The position numbers and the translations under genes are program-made. Shown piece by piece: positions 1 through 7,530 of a DNA stretch of 64,000 bases (positions are counted from its first letter, which is position 1; each line of letters begins with the position of its first letter). The notes under the pieces are model-generated. The model did no database searches. It saw nothing but the letters and a program-made list of their open reading frames with translations, and was not told the DNA's origin. The stretch lies in contig NZ_VISR01000021.1 of assembly GCF_007827595.1 (NCBI RefSeq), positions 62,001 to 126,000 of the forward strand, given 5' to 3'. This DNA is from Streptomyces sp. BK340. Its GTDB lineage: Bacteria; Actinomycetota; Actinomycetes; Streptomycetales; Streptomycetaceae.

Positions 1-264
1 GAGTCCTTCACCTGCTCGTTCACGGCTTGCTCAGGGGCGATGGATGCCCGGCAAAGGTCGCAGAACGCACGAGGCGCAGACACACCTCCGAGACCGTCGT
101 CCACCACTGACTCCTCCGGCGGCTTCATGGACAACCTGCCGAGAGTCACACACGGGTTGAACCCCCGAGGAGCTGCTCGACCGGTACCTCTTCGATGCCG
201 GCGCCGGCGGTCCGGCAGAACCGGGTACCGACGGGCCGTGCACCCTGAACGTCTCTCTTTCTCC

Positions 265-1095
265 TCATGCCTCGTCCGGTGAAGACGCCGTTCGGTCGCC
301 TGCACCTTCCTCCCGGACGGACTGCTGCCCTGGCATCCCATCGGAACCTGCACGGTCGGAGCGAAGCGAGGCCACGGCCGCGCACACCGCCTGCTGGACG
401 GCGTCGGACATCGGCCGGCCCCGAACCGCAGTCACCAATTCCTCAGCGACCACGGCGAGTTCGGCGTCCGTGTAGTGGGAGGCCGTGACCAGCGCCCGCC
501 ACGCCTCCCCGGCACTGAGGCTGTACGTCGCCATCAGCACCCCGATGGCCTGATCGATCACGGGGCGCGTGTGCACGGGCCGACGAAGCTGAACGACCTC
601 GCGCGGGTCATCGTCACCGAACGGGCCATCCTCCGCGGGTGTTGCTGTCGGCACGCCGGGGACGCATGCCGGATGGTCCGGGGCTCGCTGCCGAAGCGTG
701 AACAGCGGCCAAGTACCTGTGACGCCCAGCAGGCGCTGCACCAGGGGGCTGGCAGCATGGATGGTCACCGTTTTGCCCGCCGCCAGCGCCCGGTGCCGTG
801 CGGCCAGGAAGCAGCTCAAGCCGGAGCAGTCGCAGAAGGCTGTCCCGCTCAGGTCGAGATCCACACCGTGGGTGCTGCGCTCCACGGCGTCCTGCAGCGC
901 GGCTTCGAGTGCCGTCTGCACGCTGATGTCGATCTCGCCGCGAATCGTCACACGGACGCGCCCCCCGCGGGGCGACACGTCGATCAGGAGATTCTGCGGC
1001 GCTGCACCGGCCACGGCAGAGCAGCTCCTCACTGGTGATCCGCTCACCATCTCAGCCCCCCTGGCCCGCTGCCTGGGAAGGTTCAGCTCCCACAT
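265..1095 (-). CDS. STAS-ANTAR fusion: anti-sigma antagonist-like protein with RNA-binding domain
   Basis: 276 aa. A STAS domain (about residues 30-125) carries the switch-loop motif CDCSGL, where SpoIIAA-type antagonists have DSSGL; the phosphorylatable Ser is kept. An ANTAR domain follows (about 165-240, core VIDQAIGVLMATYSLSAGEA), a family that binds paired RNA hairpins and causes antitermination. The ATG at 1095 is preferred because GGAGG lies 5 nt upstream; a GTG five codons earlier is possible. It is transcribed away from the HTH gene at 1225. Inferred role: cytoplasmic stress regulator linking a partner-switching cascade to RNA-level control. Partner kinase and target leaders are not visible. 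The domains are clear; the pathway is a guess. Confidence 0.85.
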   Translation of the reverse strand: MWELNLPRQRARGAEMVSGSPVRSCSAVAGAAPQNLLIDVSPRGGRVRVTIRGEIDISVQTALEAALQDAVERSTHGVDLDLSGTAFCDCSGLSCFLAARHRALAAGKTVTIHAASPLVQRLLGVTGTWPLFTLRQRAPDHPACVPGVPTATPAEDGPFGDDDPREVVQLRRPVHTRPVIDQAIGVLMATYSLSAGEAWRALVTASHYTDAELAVVAEELVTAVRGRPMSDAVQQAVCAAVASLRSDRAGSDGMPGQQSVREEGAGDRTASSPDEA

Positions 1096-1189
1096 GGCCG
1101 CCTCCTGCACCGGCGCCCACTGTCTCCGTATTCAGGTTCGGCTCACCGTCCTAGCCTGTCAAGGAATACGGGAAATTTATTTCACCCTT

Positions 1190-1218
1190 TTGGATGCGCG
1201 AATGGTACGTCCTATACT
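1190..1218 (+). promoter_or_regulatory. Predicted leaderless promoter of the HTH gene
   Basis: TTGGAT (1190-1195) and TATACT (1213-1218) are separated by 17 bp. The start codon begins 6 nt after the -10 box, so the transcript would start at or next to the ATG. No ribosome binding site lies before 1225, which agrees with a leaderless mRNA. The stretch is AT-rich compared with its surroundings. Confidence 0.5.
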
Positions 1219-1224
1219 GGGCCC

Positions 1225-1536
1225 ATGGGAGAAGTGCCTGAGCCACACACCGGGTGGACGTTCCTCACGAACCACGCCCGGGTCCTCGCTGCGATCGCGA
1301 GCAACAGCCGGCCCCGCGTCCGCGACATCGCCGCGCACTGCAGACTCACCGAACGCGCGGTCCAGAAGATCATTTCTGACCTGGAGGCGGACGGATACCT
1401 CGCCCACAACCGCGAAGGCCGGTCCAACGTCTACCAGATCCAGCCTGGAACCATCCTGCGCCACCCGGCAGAGGCGGCCCTGACCGTGGCGGACCTGCTC
1501 TCCCTCCTCGTCCAGCACGACGCCAAGCACACCTGA
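1225..1536 (+). CDS. Small winged-helix transcriptional regulator
   Basis: 103 aa, almost entirely one winged helix-turn-helix domain: RVRDIAAHCRLTERAVQKII forms the HTH and GYLAHNREGRSNVYQI the wing. It resembles MarR/ArsR-like single-domain regulators common in Streptomyces. No ligand domain is present; the C-terminal 25 residues may form a dimer helix. It probably uses a leaderless mRNA (promoter at 1190-1218). It is divergent from the STAS-ANTAR gene, with about 130 bp of shared promoter region, so control of that gene is possible but unproven. Confidence 0.8.
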   Translation: MGEVPEPHTGWTFLTNHARVLAAIASNSRPRVRDIAAHCRLTERAVQKIISDLEADGYLAHNREGRSNVYQIQPGTILRHPAEAALTVADLLSLLVQHDAKHT

Positions 1537-2084
1537 GGGACCAGAGGGGCCGGTGACAGCCCGACTCAGGTGAGCAACCGTCGCCGTATCCGGGTCGGCG
1601 GCCCGCCGGGATTTGTGGTTCGGCCAAGGCGGCCGACCCGGGCGGCCAGGCGCAACTGTTCGTCTGCGTGTGGCCGCGCAGCAACGCGGGCGCGGCGACT
1701 CGTGCGCAGGCGCGGCTTGCGCAGTCGATGGCGCCGGACGTCGGTCCGCCTCCCCGGCCACCCTGGATTCGCAGCCGACGCCCCGTCCGTCATTGCGGCG
1801 CCCAGCGCTTGGGCGGTGCGGTGCTACGCCGGTCCGGTGGCCGCCGACCGCAGGGGCAAGGCGTTCATGACCGGTACTGAGATCGCAGTCGTGGTCGGCG
1901 TGCTCGTCCCCGCCACCGGGGTGGGCGTGCCGCACGCCGGTGCCTCAGCCTGACCGGGTCGCTCACCAGGTTCTTCCCCGCGTACGTCGCCGTCACAGTA
2001 CGCATGGCCTGGCTGCGGGTACCCGCTACAAAGAGCGGCGGGGACCCGCCCCGCCTCACCGCGAACCGACGAAGGCAACACGTG
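1537..2084 (+). other. Long gap with no supported gene
   Basis: About 550 bp of very GC-rich DNA. Open frames exist on both strands, but they are rich in Arg/Pro/Ala, lack ribosome binding sites and match no family I recognise. A 28-codon frame at 1867-1953 begins MTGTEIAVVVGVLVPATG and might be the end of a decayed membrane peptide. I would not annotate a gene here. Confidence 0.4.
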
Positions 2085-2621
2085 ATGAACGATCGATCAC
2101 ACTCCGGCACACAGCAGTCCCAGGACTCCCGCGGCACCGACTTGGCCCTGCTGGGCATCTACCTCAACGACCACCTGCTCGGCGCCACCGCCGGTACCGA
2201 GAGGGCCCGCCATCTGGTGCGCTCGACCCATGACTCGGCGCTCGCCGAAGCTCTCGGCCCCGTCAGCGCCGAGATCGACCAGGACCGCAAGGCTCTGCTC
2301 GGCATCATGCACAACCTCGGCGTCCCGGTACGCCGGTACAAGATCTGCGCGGGCTGGACGGCCGAGAAGATGGCCAGGCTGAAGGGCAACGGCCGCTTCG
2401 TACGGCGCTCGCCGCTCAGCACCTTCTTGGAGCTGGAGGCGCTGCGGACAGCCGTGGAAGGCAAGGTGGCCGGATGGGAGACGCTGCGCGGCCTCGCACC
2501 GTCCGAGAAGCGCTTGGACGCCCAGCAACTCGACACGCTCCTCGAACGGGCCCACCGGCAGCAGGACGTCGTGGAGGAATGGCATGCCCGAAAGGCCGGG
2601 ACAACGTTGCGCAAAGGCTGA
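2085..2621 (+). CDS. Conserved actinobacterial hypothetical protein, all-helical
   Basis: 178 aa from the ATG at 2085; an upstream in-frame extension is rejected as non-coding in character. The sequence is largely helical and charged. Segment LLGIYLNDHLLGATAGTERA followed by paired helices resembles ferritin-like or four-helix-bundle stress proteins, and HNLGVPVRRYKICAGW is a distinctive central motif. No catalytic motif is seen. Its 3' end abuts the remains of a minus-strand gene. Function unknown; a member of a family of small helical proteins found beside stress genes in Streptomyces (recollection, not searched). Confidence 0.7.
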   Translation: MNDRSHSGTQQSQDSRGTDLALLGIYLNDHLLGATAGTERARHLVRSTHDSALAEALGPVSAEIDQDRKALLGIMHNLGVPVRRYKICAGWTAEKMARLKGNGRFVRRSPLSTFLELEALRTAVEGKVAGWETLRGLAPSEKRLDAQQLDTLLERAHRQQDVVEEWHARKAGTTLRKG

Positions 2622-3071
2622 GGGTACGAAGGGCCGAAGCGAGCAGTTGCGGGGACAATGTCTTGATCATGGTGTTGGTCAACGCATCTGGCGCAGAGTC
2701 TGAGGGTGACAGACGACCGCGCCTTCAGGGAGTTCTCGGTGGCGGCGAGGTGAAGCCGGCACAGGTCATGCAGTGGGAGCGATGCGTTCGGTGTGTTCGT
2801 GGGACCAGCGGGCGAGGTCGATCGCGACGTGGTCGAACTCATGCTCTGCGTTGTGCCGATGGGCCGCCGCCAGGAGTTCTCGCTCCAGGACCCGTTCACC
2901 GTGTACAGGGCGCGCAGGATGACCGTGATGCCGTTCCTCCGGGCAGGCGGCTCCTCCGGCTTGCTCGACAAGGGGCAGCCGGGCTGGCGGTCTCGGTGCT
3001 GCGGCCGGCCCGTGCCGCAGCACCTCGCAGACCGACACCTCCACCCACAACTCAGGCGCGGCGGCGTTCAC
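2622..3071 (-). pseudogene. Decayed conserved hypothetical gene split over three frames
   Basis: Reading the minus strand, three pieces in different frames line up as one family I recall from Streptomyces. They are AAAHRHNAEHEFDHVAIDLA (about 2820-2895), then LHDLCRLHLAATENS (about 2730-2775), then CHPQTLRQMR running into TNTMIKTLSPQLL (about 2640-2695). The last two join if one base is restored in a Trp codon (TGG to TG near 2679). About 30 residues are also missing before CHPQ. This is a frameshifted, internally deleted remnant. The function of the intact family is unknown to me. Confidence 0.6.
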
Positions 3072-3170
3072 TGTGGGCGGCCCATCGGAGGCTGCGACGC
3101 CCAGTGCTGTCAGCCACGGAACTCACGCCCTCGTGTGGGCGCGTGGGCATGTATGCCCACGCGTCGCGCG

Positions 3171-3647
3171 TCACAGGGTCGAGCCGGGATCTCCGGGCCG
3201 GATGCGGCCGCGCCAGCCAACGCTGTCTCCGCCACCGCTCTCGACGTAGTCCTTGAATCGGCGCAGATCGCCATTCACCCGCCGGTCGATCATGCCCAGC
3301 GCGTCCGCACCCCTCTCAGCGACGCCGGTGGGCTCGATGTCCATCGTGAGTTCAACGCGCGTGTGCATGTCGTCGATCCGCTCGAACCGCACCGATCCGC
3401 GCTGGCGGATGTCCCCAGCGACGGACCGCCAGGTGATCCGGTCGTCCGGCAGCTGGTCGACGATCTCCGTGTCGAACTCACGCCGGACCCCGCCGATGCT
3501 GGTGGTCCAGTGATTGTGCCGGTCGTCGAGTTGCCTGACTTCCTCGACGCCTTCCATGAAGTTGGGGAACTCCTCGAACTGCGTCCACTGACCGTACGCC
3601 ACGCCGAGCGGGACTTCGACGTCGACCGCCTTCTTGACCGTACTCAT
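3171..3647 (-). CDS. SRPBCC (START-like) family protein
   Basis: 158 aa, one SRPBCC domain. The start VKKAVDVEVPLGVAYGQWTQ and the later FPNFMEGVEEV are the typical opening of the polyketide cyclase / Coq10-like branch, which binds hydrophobic ligands in a helix-grip cavity. GGAGGG sits just upstream of the ATG at 3647. The C-terminal tail DYVESGGG... is a flexible extension. No partner enzyme is adjacent, so ligand and role are open; single-domain copies in Streptomyces are usually annotated as cyclase/dehydrase. Confidence 0.8.
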   Translation of the reverse strand: MSTVKKAVDVEVPLGVAYGQWTQFEEFPNFMEGVEEVRQLDDRHNHWTTSIGGVRREFDTEIVDQLPDDRITWRSVAGDIRQRGSVRFERIDDMHTRVELTMDIEPTGVAERGADALGMIDRRVNGDLRRFKDYVESGGGDSVGWRGRIRPGDPGSTL

Positions 3648-3837
3648 GGCTCCCTCCTTGTCAGTTCATCGCCGGGACCAGGAGCGCCGGCCCCGGCGCA
3701 TGTGCCGGATACACCGAGTACCCGGGAAAGCGGAGCGAAGACCTTCGAGGGTCTCAAGGCACCCCGACACACGGGTCGTACTGGCTCGAGATCGCGCCGG
3801 GCGGCGCCCCCCGCTCCCCCACCGTCCGGCGGCGTCT

Positions 3838-4220
3838 CCGTCGATGTCGCGGAGGTCGGCGGCGGCACCGCGGGGCTCAGCACCCGCCCGGGAGCTCGTT
3901 CGGCGTGGCCGCGAAGTCGCCGTGCTGGAAGCCGACCGGATCGTCGCCGGGGGGCACCGGGCACACGACGGCCGAGCTGACCGCACAGCACACCCTCGTG
4001 TACGCCCCCCGCCGCCGACAGCGGCCGGCTCCAAGCCGTCTCGGCCCGCTGTACCCACCTCGGCTGTCTCGTCGGCTTCAACCGCGCGAAGCAGGCATGC
4101 GCGGAGCAGGCAAGGGAGTGCCCGTGCCACGGCTTCCGCTTCGCCCCCGACGGCCGCATTACCCAGGGCCCCGCCGTGCGGCCGCTGGGGAAGGCGCGGC
4201 ATCCGAGCAGCAAGGCCGGA
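3838..4220 (+). pseudogene. Remnant of FAD-dependent oxidoreductase with C-terminal Rieske domain
   Basis: The start reads DVAEVGGGTAGLST (FAD-binding GxGxxG), shifts frame to ELVRRGREVAVLEADRIVAG, and shifts again to TGHTTAELTAQHTLVY. It then jumps straight to a Rieske [2Fe-2S] site, CTHLGC at about 4050 and CPCHGFRFAPDG at about 4116. The middle of the FAD domain (over 300 residues in the family) is missing. Both Rieske Cys-His pairs are still readable. This is clearly a dead gene with two frameshifts and a large internal deletion. Confidence 0.8.
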
Positions 4221-4291
4221 AACCGGGTACCCGGTCGGACAGCCGCTGACCATGAGGGCCGCAGGGCCCCGTCGCGCAGAGGAGTCTAGTC

Positions 4292-4987
4292 ATGTCCACG
4301 AGTGAGGGCCGGACGGGCACCGGCATGGACCGAGCAGCCGTGTTCGATGTGGACGGAACTCTCGTCGACACCAACCATCTGCACGTGGTGACCTGGTGGG
4401 AGGCCTTCCACCAGGCCGGACACCTGGTACCGACGCACGCGATACACCGGGCGGTCGGACTCGGCTCCGACGATCTCGTCGCCCATCTGCTGGGCGGCCG
4501 ATCGACCTTGGCCGACGGCGAAGCGGACGACCTCAGCACCGCCCACAAGGTGCTCTACGCACAGTACTTCGAGCGCCTGACCGCACTTCCGGGCGCGGCA
4601 CACCTGCTGCGGAAACTGGCCGGTGACGGCTGGAAAGTGGTCCTGGCCACGTCGGCCAGTGGTGAGGAGTTGTCCGCGCTGAGGCGCGCGATCGACGCGG
4701 ACGACGCCATCACGGCGACTGCGAGCGCCGACGACGTCGCCGAGGGCAAACCGGCGCCCGAGCCCGTCGAGCGGGCACTGGAACTGGCCGGCGCATCGGC
4801 GGAGCGTGCCGTGTTCGTCGGCGACACGGTGTGGGACATGCGGGCGGGCAGTCGTGCGGGGGTCCGGTGCGTGGCGCTGCTCTGCGGAGGCATTCCCCGT
4901 ACGGACCTGGAGGAGGCCGGCGCGGAGGCCGTCTACGACGACCCGGCCGATCTGCTCGCCTCGCTGCCGCGGAGTCCTCTGGCCTGA
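4292..4987 (+). CDS. HAD-superfamily phosphatase
   Basis: 231 aa. All HAD motifs are present: motif I FDVDGTLVDT (nucleophile and acid Asp), motif II around LATSAS, motif III Lys in EGKPAPEP, motif IV VFVGDTVWDM. The helical cap after motif I makes it a beta-phosphoglucomutase/phosphoglycolate-type hydrolase of sugar phosphates or similar small substrates. An internal ATG at 4325 gives a protein starting MDRAAVFDVDGT and is an equally good start. It stands alone after the Rieske remnant. Substrate cannot be told from sequence. Confidence 0.9.
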   Translation: MSTSEGRTGTGMDRAAVFDVDGTLVDTNHLHVVTWWEAFHQAGHLVPTHAIHRAVGLGSDDLVAHLLGGRSTLADGEADDLSTAHKVLYAQYFERLTALPGAAHLLRKLAGDGWKVVLATSASGEELSALRRAIDADDAITATASADDVAEGKPAPEPVERALELAGASAERAVFVGDTVWDMRAGSRAGVRCVALLCGGIPRTDLEEAGAEAVYDDPADLLASLPRSPLA

Positions 4988-5104
4988 CGGGAAACTCGTG
5001 CCCCGGTCATCGTTACGTCCGCTGGCCACGGGTACCCGGGTGACGCGGCCGGATCGCTTCCGGCACACACGACATCATCCGCATACGGCGTTCGGAGCAG
5101 GACC

Positions 5105-5299
5105 GTGAAAGCCCTCGTCATCAACTGCGCGCTGGGGAAGTTCCCCGAACCTGCCCGGACCGAGTCGCCGACAGCCGCGGTTGTCGTCACGCGGTTTTCC
5201 GAGCACGAGGTGGAGAAGGAGACGGCGCACGCCCTCAACCTCGACTCACCCCCGGCAAGGGCGTTGAAGGTCTCCGGCCGGCGAGAGGCGCCACGATGA
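5105..5299 (+). pseudogene. N-terminal fragment of a flavodoxin-fold NAD(P)H oxidoreductase
   Basis: A GTG start leads into VKALVINCALGKFPEP, the first beta strand and FMN-phosphate loop of the flavodoxin-like NADPH-dependent reductase family, which usually reads KALIVNCTLK.SPEPSNT. After about 45 residues the similarity stops and the frame ends overlapping the next gene's start. The family is normally about 180-200 aa, so this 64-codon piece lacks most of the FMN site. It may still supply translational coupling to the methyltransferase at 5296. Confidence 0.55.
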
Positions 5300-5976
5300 C
5301 TGTCCAGTCCCTGACCAGCGCTCCCCGGTTCCGCTGCTGGATCCCGCCGGGGGTCTACCGCCCGCAGACCGACACCCGGCTGCTCGGCCGGGCCATGCGC
5401 CGGGAGCGGATCACCAGCCGTACCGAGGTCCTGGATCTCGGTACCGGCAGCGGTGTACTCGCGGTGGAGGCGGCCCGGATGGGCGCTCGGGTCACCGCGG
5501 TCGACATCTCCTGGCAGGCGCTTGCCGCCGCCTGGTGCAACGCCCTGGTGAACGGGCAGACCGTGCGCGTACGCCACGGTGACCTGACGTCCGCCGTCCA
5601 GGGCCGTCGTTTCGACCTAGTGGTCACCAATCCGCCGTACGTGCCGGCTCCGGGTGACATTCCGCCCCGGGGCCGTGCCAGGGCCTGGGACGCCGGCACC
5701 GACGGCCGCCTCCTGATCGACCGCATCTGTTCGGCGGCCCCGGCAGTGCTGCGCCCGACGACGGGGATACTGCTGATGGTGCACTCGCAGGTCAGCGGCG
5801 TCGGGGAGACGCTGGCCCGGCTCCGGGCGGCCGGACTGCGCGCGCAGGTCGTCGACCGGGCCCGACTGCCCTTCGGCCGCGTGCTGCGCTCCCGGCTCGC
5901 CTGGCTGCGCGAGCGCGGTCTGGTGGCGGATCGCACAACCGAGGAGCTGGTGGTGATCCGTGCCGTACAGCCCTGA
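5296..5976 (+). CDS. HemK/PrmC-like class I SAM-dependent methyltransferase
   Basis: 226 aa. Motif I VLDLGTGSGVLAVEAARMGA binds SAM, and the NPPY signature (VVTNPPYVPAPGD) marks methyltransferases acting on planar amide or amine nitrogens, such as the release-factor methylase PrmC/HemK2 group. It lacks the helical N-terminal domain of true PrmC, so the substrate may differ. It overlaps the flavodoxin fragment by 4 nt and the CDGSH gene by 17 nt, so it is the first intact gene of a coupled set with the CDGSH and iron-redox genes. Confidence 0.85.
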   Translation: MTVQSLTSAPRFRCWIPPGVYRPQTDTRLLGRAMRRERITSRTEVLDLGTGSGVLAVEAARMGARVTAVDISWQALAAAWCNALVNGQTVRVRHGDLTSAVQGRRFDLVVTNPPYVPAPGDIPPRGRARAWDAGTDGRLLIDRICSAAPAVLRPTTGILLMVHSQVSGVGETLARLRAAGLRAQVVDRARLPFGRVLRSRLAWLRERGLVADRTTEELVVIRAVQP

Positions 5977-6208
5977 ACGCCCTCGCCGGATCCGTGTCCA
6001 GCGCGACGGCCCTCTCCTGGTGGAGGGACCGGTCGAAGTGGTGGGCGAGGACGGTGAGGTGACTGTGTCGCGACGCTTCACGGTGGCCGTCTGCACCTGT
6101 CGCCGTACCCGGATGCCGCCCTGGTGCGACACCAGCCACCGTTGCCGCACCAAGCTGGACGCTGTGGACGAGGTGGACGAGGTGGACGAGGTGGACGACA
6201 CACCATGA
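5960..6208 (+). CDS. CDGSH-type [2Fe-2S] protein
   Basis: 82 aa from a GTG inside the end of the methyltransferase gene. The metal site reads CTCRRTRMPPWCDTSH, the C-x-C-x(8)-C-x(3)-H pattern of the CDGSH (mitoNEET-like) family with three Cys and one His ligands. The N-terminal half PLLVEGPVEV...GEVTVSRRFTVAVC is the usual beta framework. The acidic C-terminus is made by a short DNA repeat (6164-6199) and looks recently expanded. Likely cytoplasmic electron or cluster transfer; its stop overlaps the start of the iron-containing redox enzyme (ATGA), making that enzyme the probable partner. Confidence 0.9.
   Translation: MPYSPERPRRIRVQRDGPLLVEGPVEVVGEDGEVTVSRRFTVAVCTCRRTRMPPWCDTSHRCRTKLDAVDEVDEVDEVDDTP
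6164..6199 (+). repeat. 9-bp tandem repeat in the CDGSH gene
   Basis: GTGGACGAG is repeated three times and followed by a fourth copy ending in C. It codes for Val-Asp-Glu units at the C-terminus of the CDGSH protein, just before its stop. A multiple of three, it can change copy number by slippage without breaking the frame. Confidence 0.9.
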
Positions 6209-7239
6209 CCGACGCCCTCTCGCGCCGGCGGCCGGCGCCGCTGCCCGATCCGCGCGGTCCGCTCTCCGCCGCGGTCGGAGACGCACTGCGCGGACCGGAA
6301 CGGTGCCTGCCACCGCCCACCACAGACGCCTATGGCGACGATCTGCAACTCACCTTGTACGTCCTCTACGAGCTCCACTACCAGGGCTTCGCCGGTGTAC
6401 CGGACGACCGCGAATGGGACCCCGAACTCCTCTCCCTGCGCGCCGCGTTGGAGGATCGCTTCCTCGGCGCACTGCGTGCCGACGTGCCGATCGACGCGTC
6501 CGACACCGCCGAACGGGCACTGGACGAACTCCAGCTCGAACCGGTCGGTGACGACGGCAGCAGTGTCTCGCACTTCCTCCGCAACCACGGCACCCTCGAT
6601 CACTTCCGTGAGTACGCGGCGCTGCGTTCGCTGTACCACCTCAAGGAGGCGGATCCGCACGCCTGGGTCATCCCCAGGCTGCGCGGGCGGGCCAAGGCAG
6701 CCATGGTCGCCGTGGAATTCGACGAGTTCGGCGCGGGCCGCGCAGACGCGATCCACGCCGAACTGTTCGCCGACCTCATGACGGACCTGGATCTGGACCC
6801 CTCATACGGCCACTACGTCGACGCCGCGCCGGCCGAGGCTCTGGCCACCGTCAACATGATGTCTCTCTTCGGTCTGCACCGGGCTTTGCGCGGTGCACTC
6901 GTCGGCCATTTCGCGGCGGTCGAGGTGACCTCGTCCCCAGCCTCCCGGCGCCTGGCCGAGGCGTTGCGGCGGATGGATGCCGGCCCGGCGGCGGTGCGGT
7001 TCTACACCGAGCACGTCGAAGCGGACGCGGTGCATGAGCAGGTCGTACGGCACGAGGTCGTGGCCGGCCTCCTGGCGAGCGAACCTCGGCTGGACGCCGA
7101 CGTGCTGTTCGGTATCCGCGCGACCGGCCATCTGGAGGGCCGGCTGGCCACCCGGCTGCTGGCAGCTTGGCGGGAAGGAGAGACGGCACTGCGCACCGGC
7201 CGCATCACGACGGCGCATCCGGGCGCGCTGGGCTCTTGA
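6205..7239 (+). CDS. Iron-containing redox enzyme family protein (heme-oxygenase-like fold)
   Basis: 344 aa. The ATG at 6205 overlaps the CDGSH stop. The helical C-terminal two thirds carry the HELFADLMTDLDLD...YGHYVD segment and a later HVEADAVHEQVV, which fit the iron-binding residues (Glu/His/Asp) of the heme-oxygenase-like di-iron family that includes TenA-like and CADD-like enzymes. These use O2 for oxidative chemistry; substrate unknown. Coupling to the CDGSH gene suggests the iron-sulfur protein feeds electrons or iron to it. The TGA at 7237 is followed by an open, coding-like stretch in the same frame (see 7240-7455). Confidence 0.8.
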   Translation: MTDALSRRRPAPLPDPRGPLSAAVGDALRGPERCLPPPTTDAYGDDLQLTLYVLYELHYQGFAGVPDDREWDPELLSLRAALEDRFLGALRADVPIDASDTAERALDELQLEPVGDDGSSVSHFLRNHGTLDHFREYAALRSLYHLKEADPHAWVIPRLRGRAKAAMVAVEFDEFGAGRADAIHAELFADLMTDLDLDPSYGHYVDAAPAEALATVNMMSLFGLHRALRGALVGHFAAVEVTSSPASRRLAEALRRMDAGPAAVRFYTEHVEADAVHEQVVRHEVVAGLLASEPRLDADVLFGIRATGHLEGRLATRLLAAWREGETALRTGRITTAHPGALGS

Positions 7240-7455
7240 GAGCAAGCGCGGTCGCGGCTCGGGCCGCTCGACGGCCTGATCCGGCGGTCGGCCCTGGTCC
7301 AGGAACACCCCTGCGCCCCGAGCGGCTGCACCGAGGCCGTCTCACTGCGCCGGGCCCGCAAGGTCTACTCGGAGGCTCTCGGCGAGTGGATCACCGGCCG
7401 CTGTCCCAGGCCTCGCTACCCGGTGATCTTCGTCGGACCAGCCAACGCCCCCTGA
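7240..7455 (+). other. In-frame coding-like stretch after the redox enzyme stop, no start codon
   Basis: Seventy-one sense codons then TGA, directly in frame behind the stop at 7237-7239. Codon use is normal for this genome (nearly all G/C third positions). The peptide includes LVQEHPCAPSGC and EWITGRCPRPRYPVIFVG, with three Cys. There is no ATG, GTG or TTG early enough to start a separate protein. Likely explanations are a remnant of a small downstream gene that lost its 5' end, or a longer ancestral protein cut by a new stop. Read-through of TGA is possible but unsupported; I see no SECIS-like hairpin with GGTCT after this stop. Confidence 0.35.
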
Positions 7456-7530
7456 TACCTCTGGCCGCATAGGGGGGTGACGCCTCGGGTACCCGTCCTG
7501 CCGGGGGCCTCCCAGGGAAGGGCAGTGGCC

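Noticed and set aside
1570..1953. 127-codon plus-strand frame in the gap after the HTH gene
   Set aside because: Mostly Arg/Pro/Ala, no ribosome binding site and no family likeness; probably a frame artefact of high GC.
7237..7239. TGA of the iron-redox gene as a second selenocysteine codon
   Set aside because: Sec machinery is present, but I see no hairpin with GGTCT after it and no family member with Sec here.
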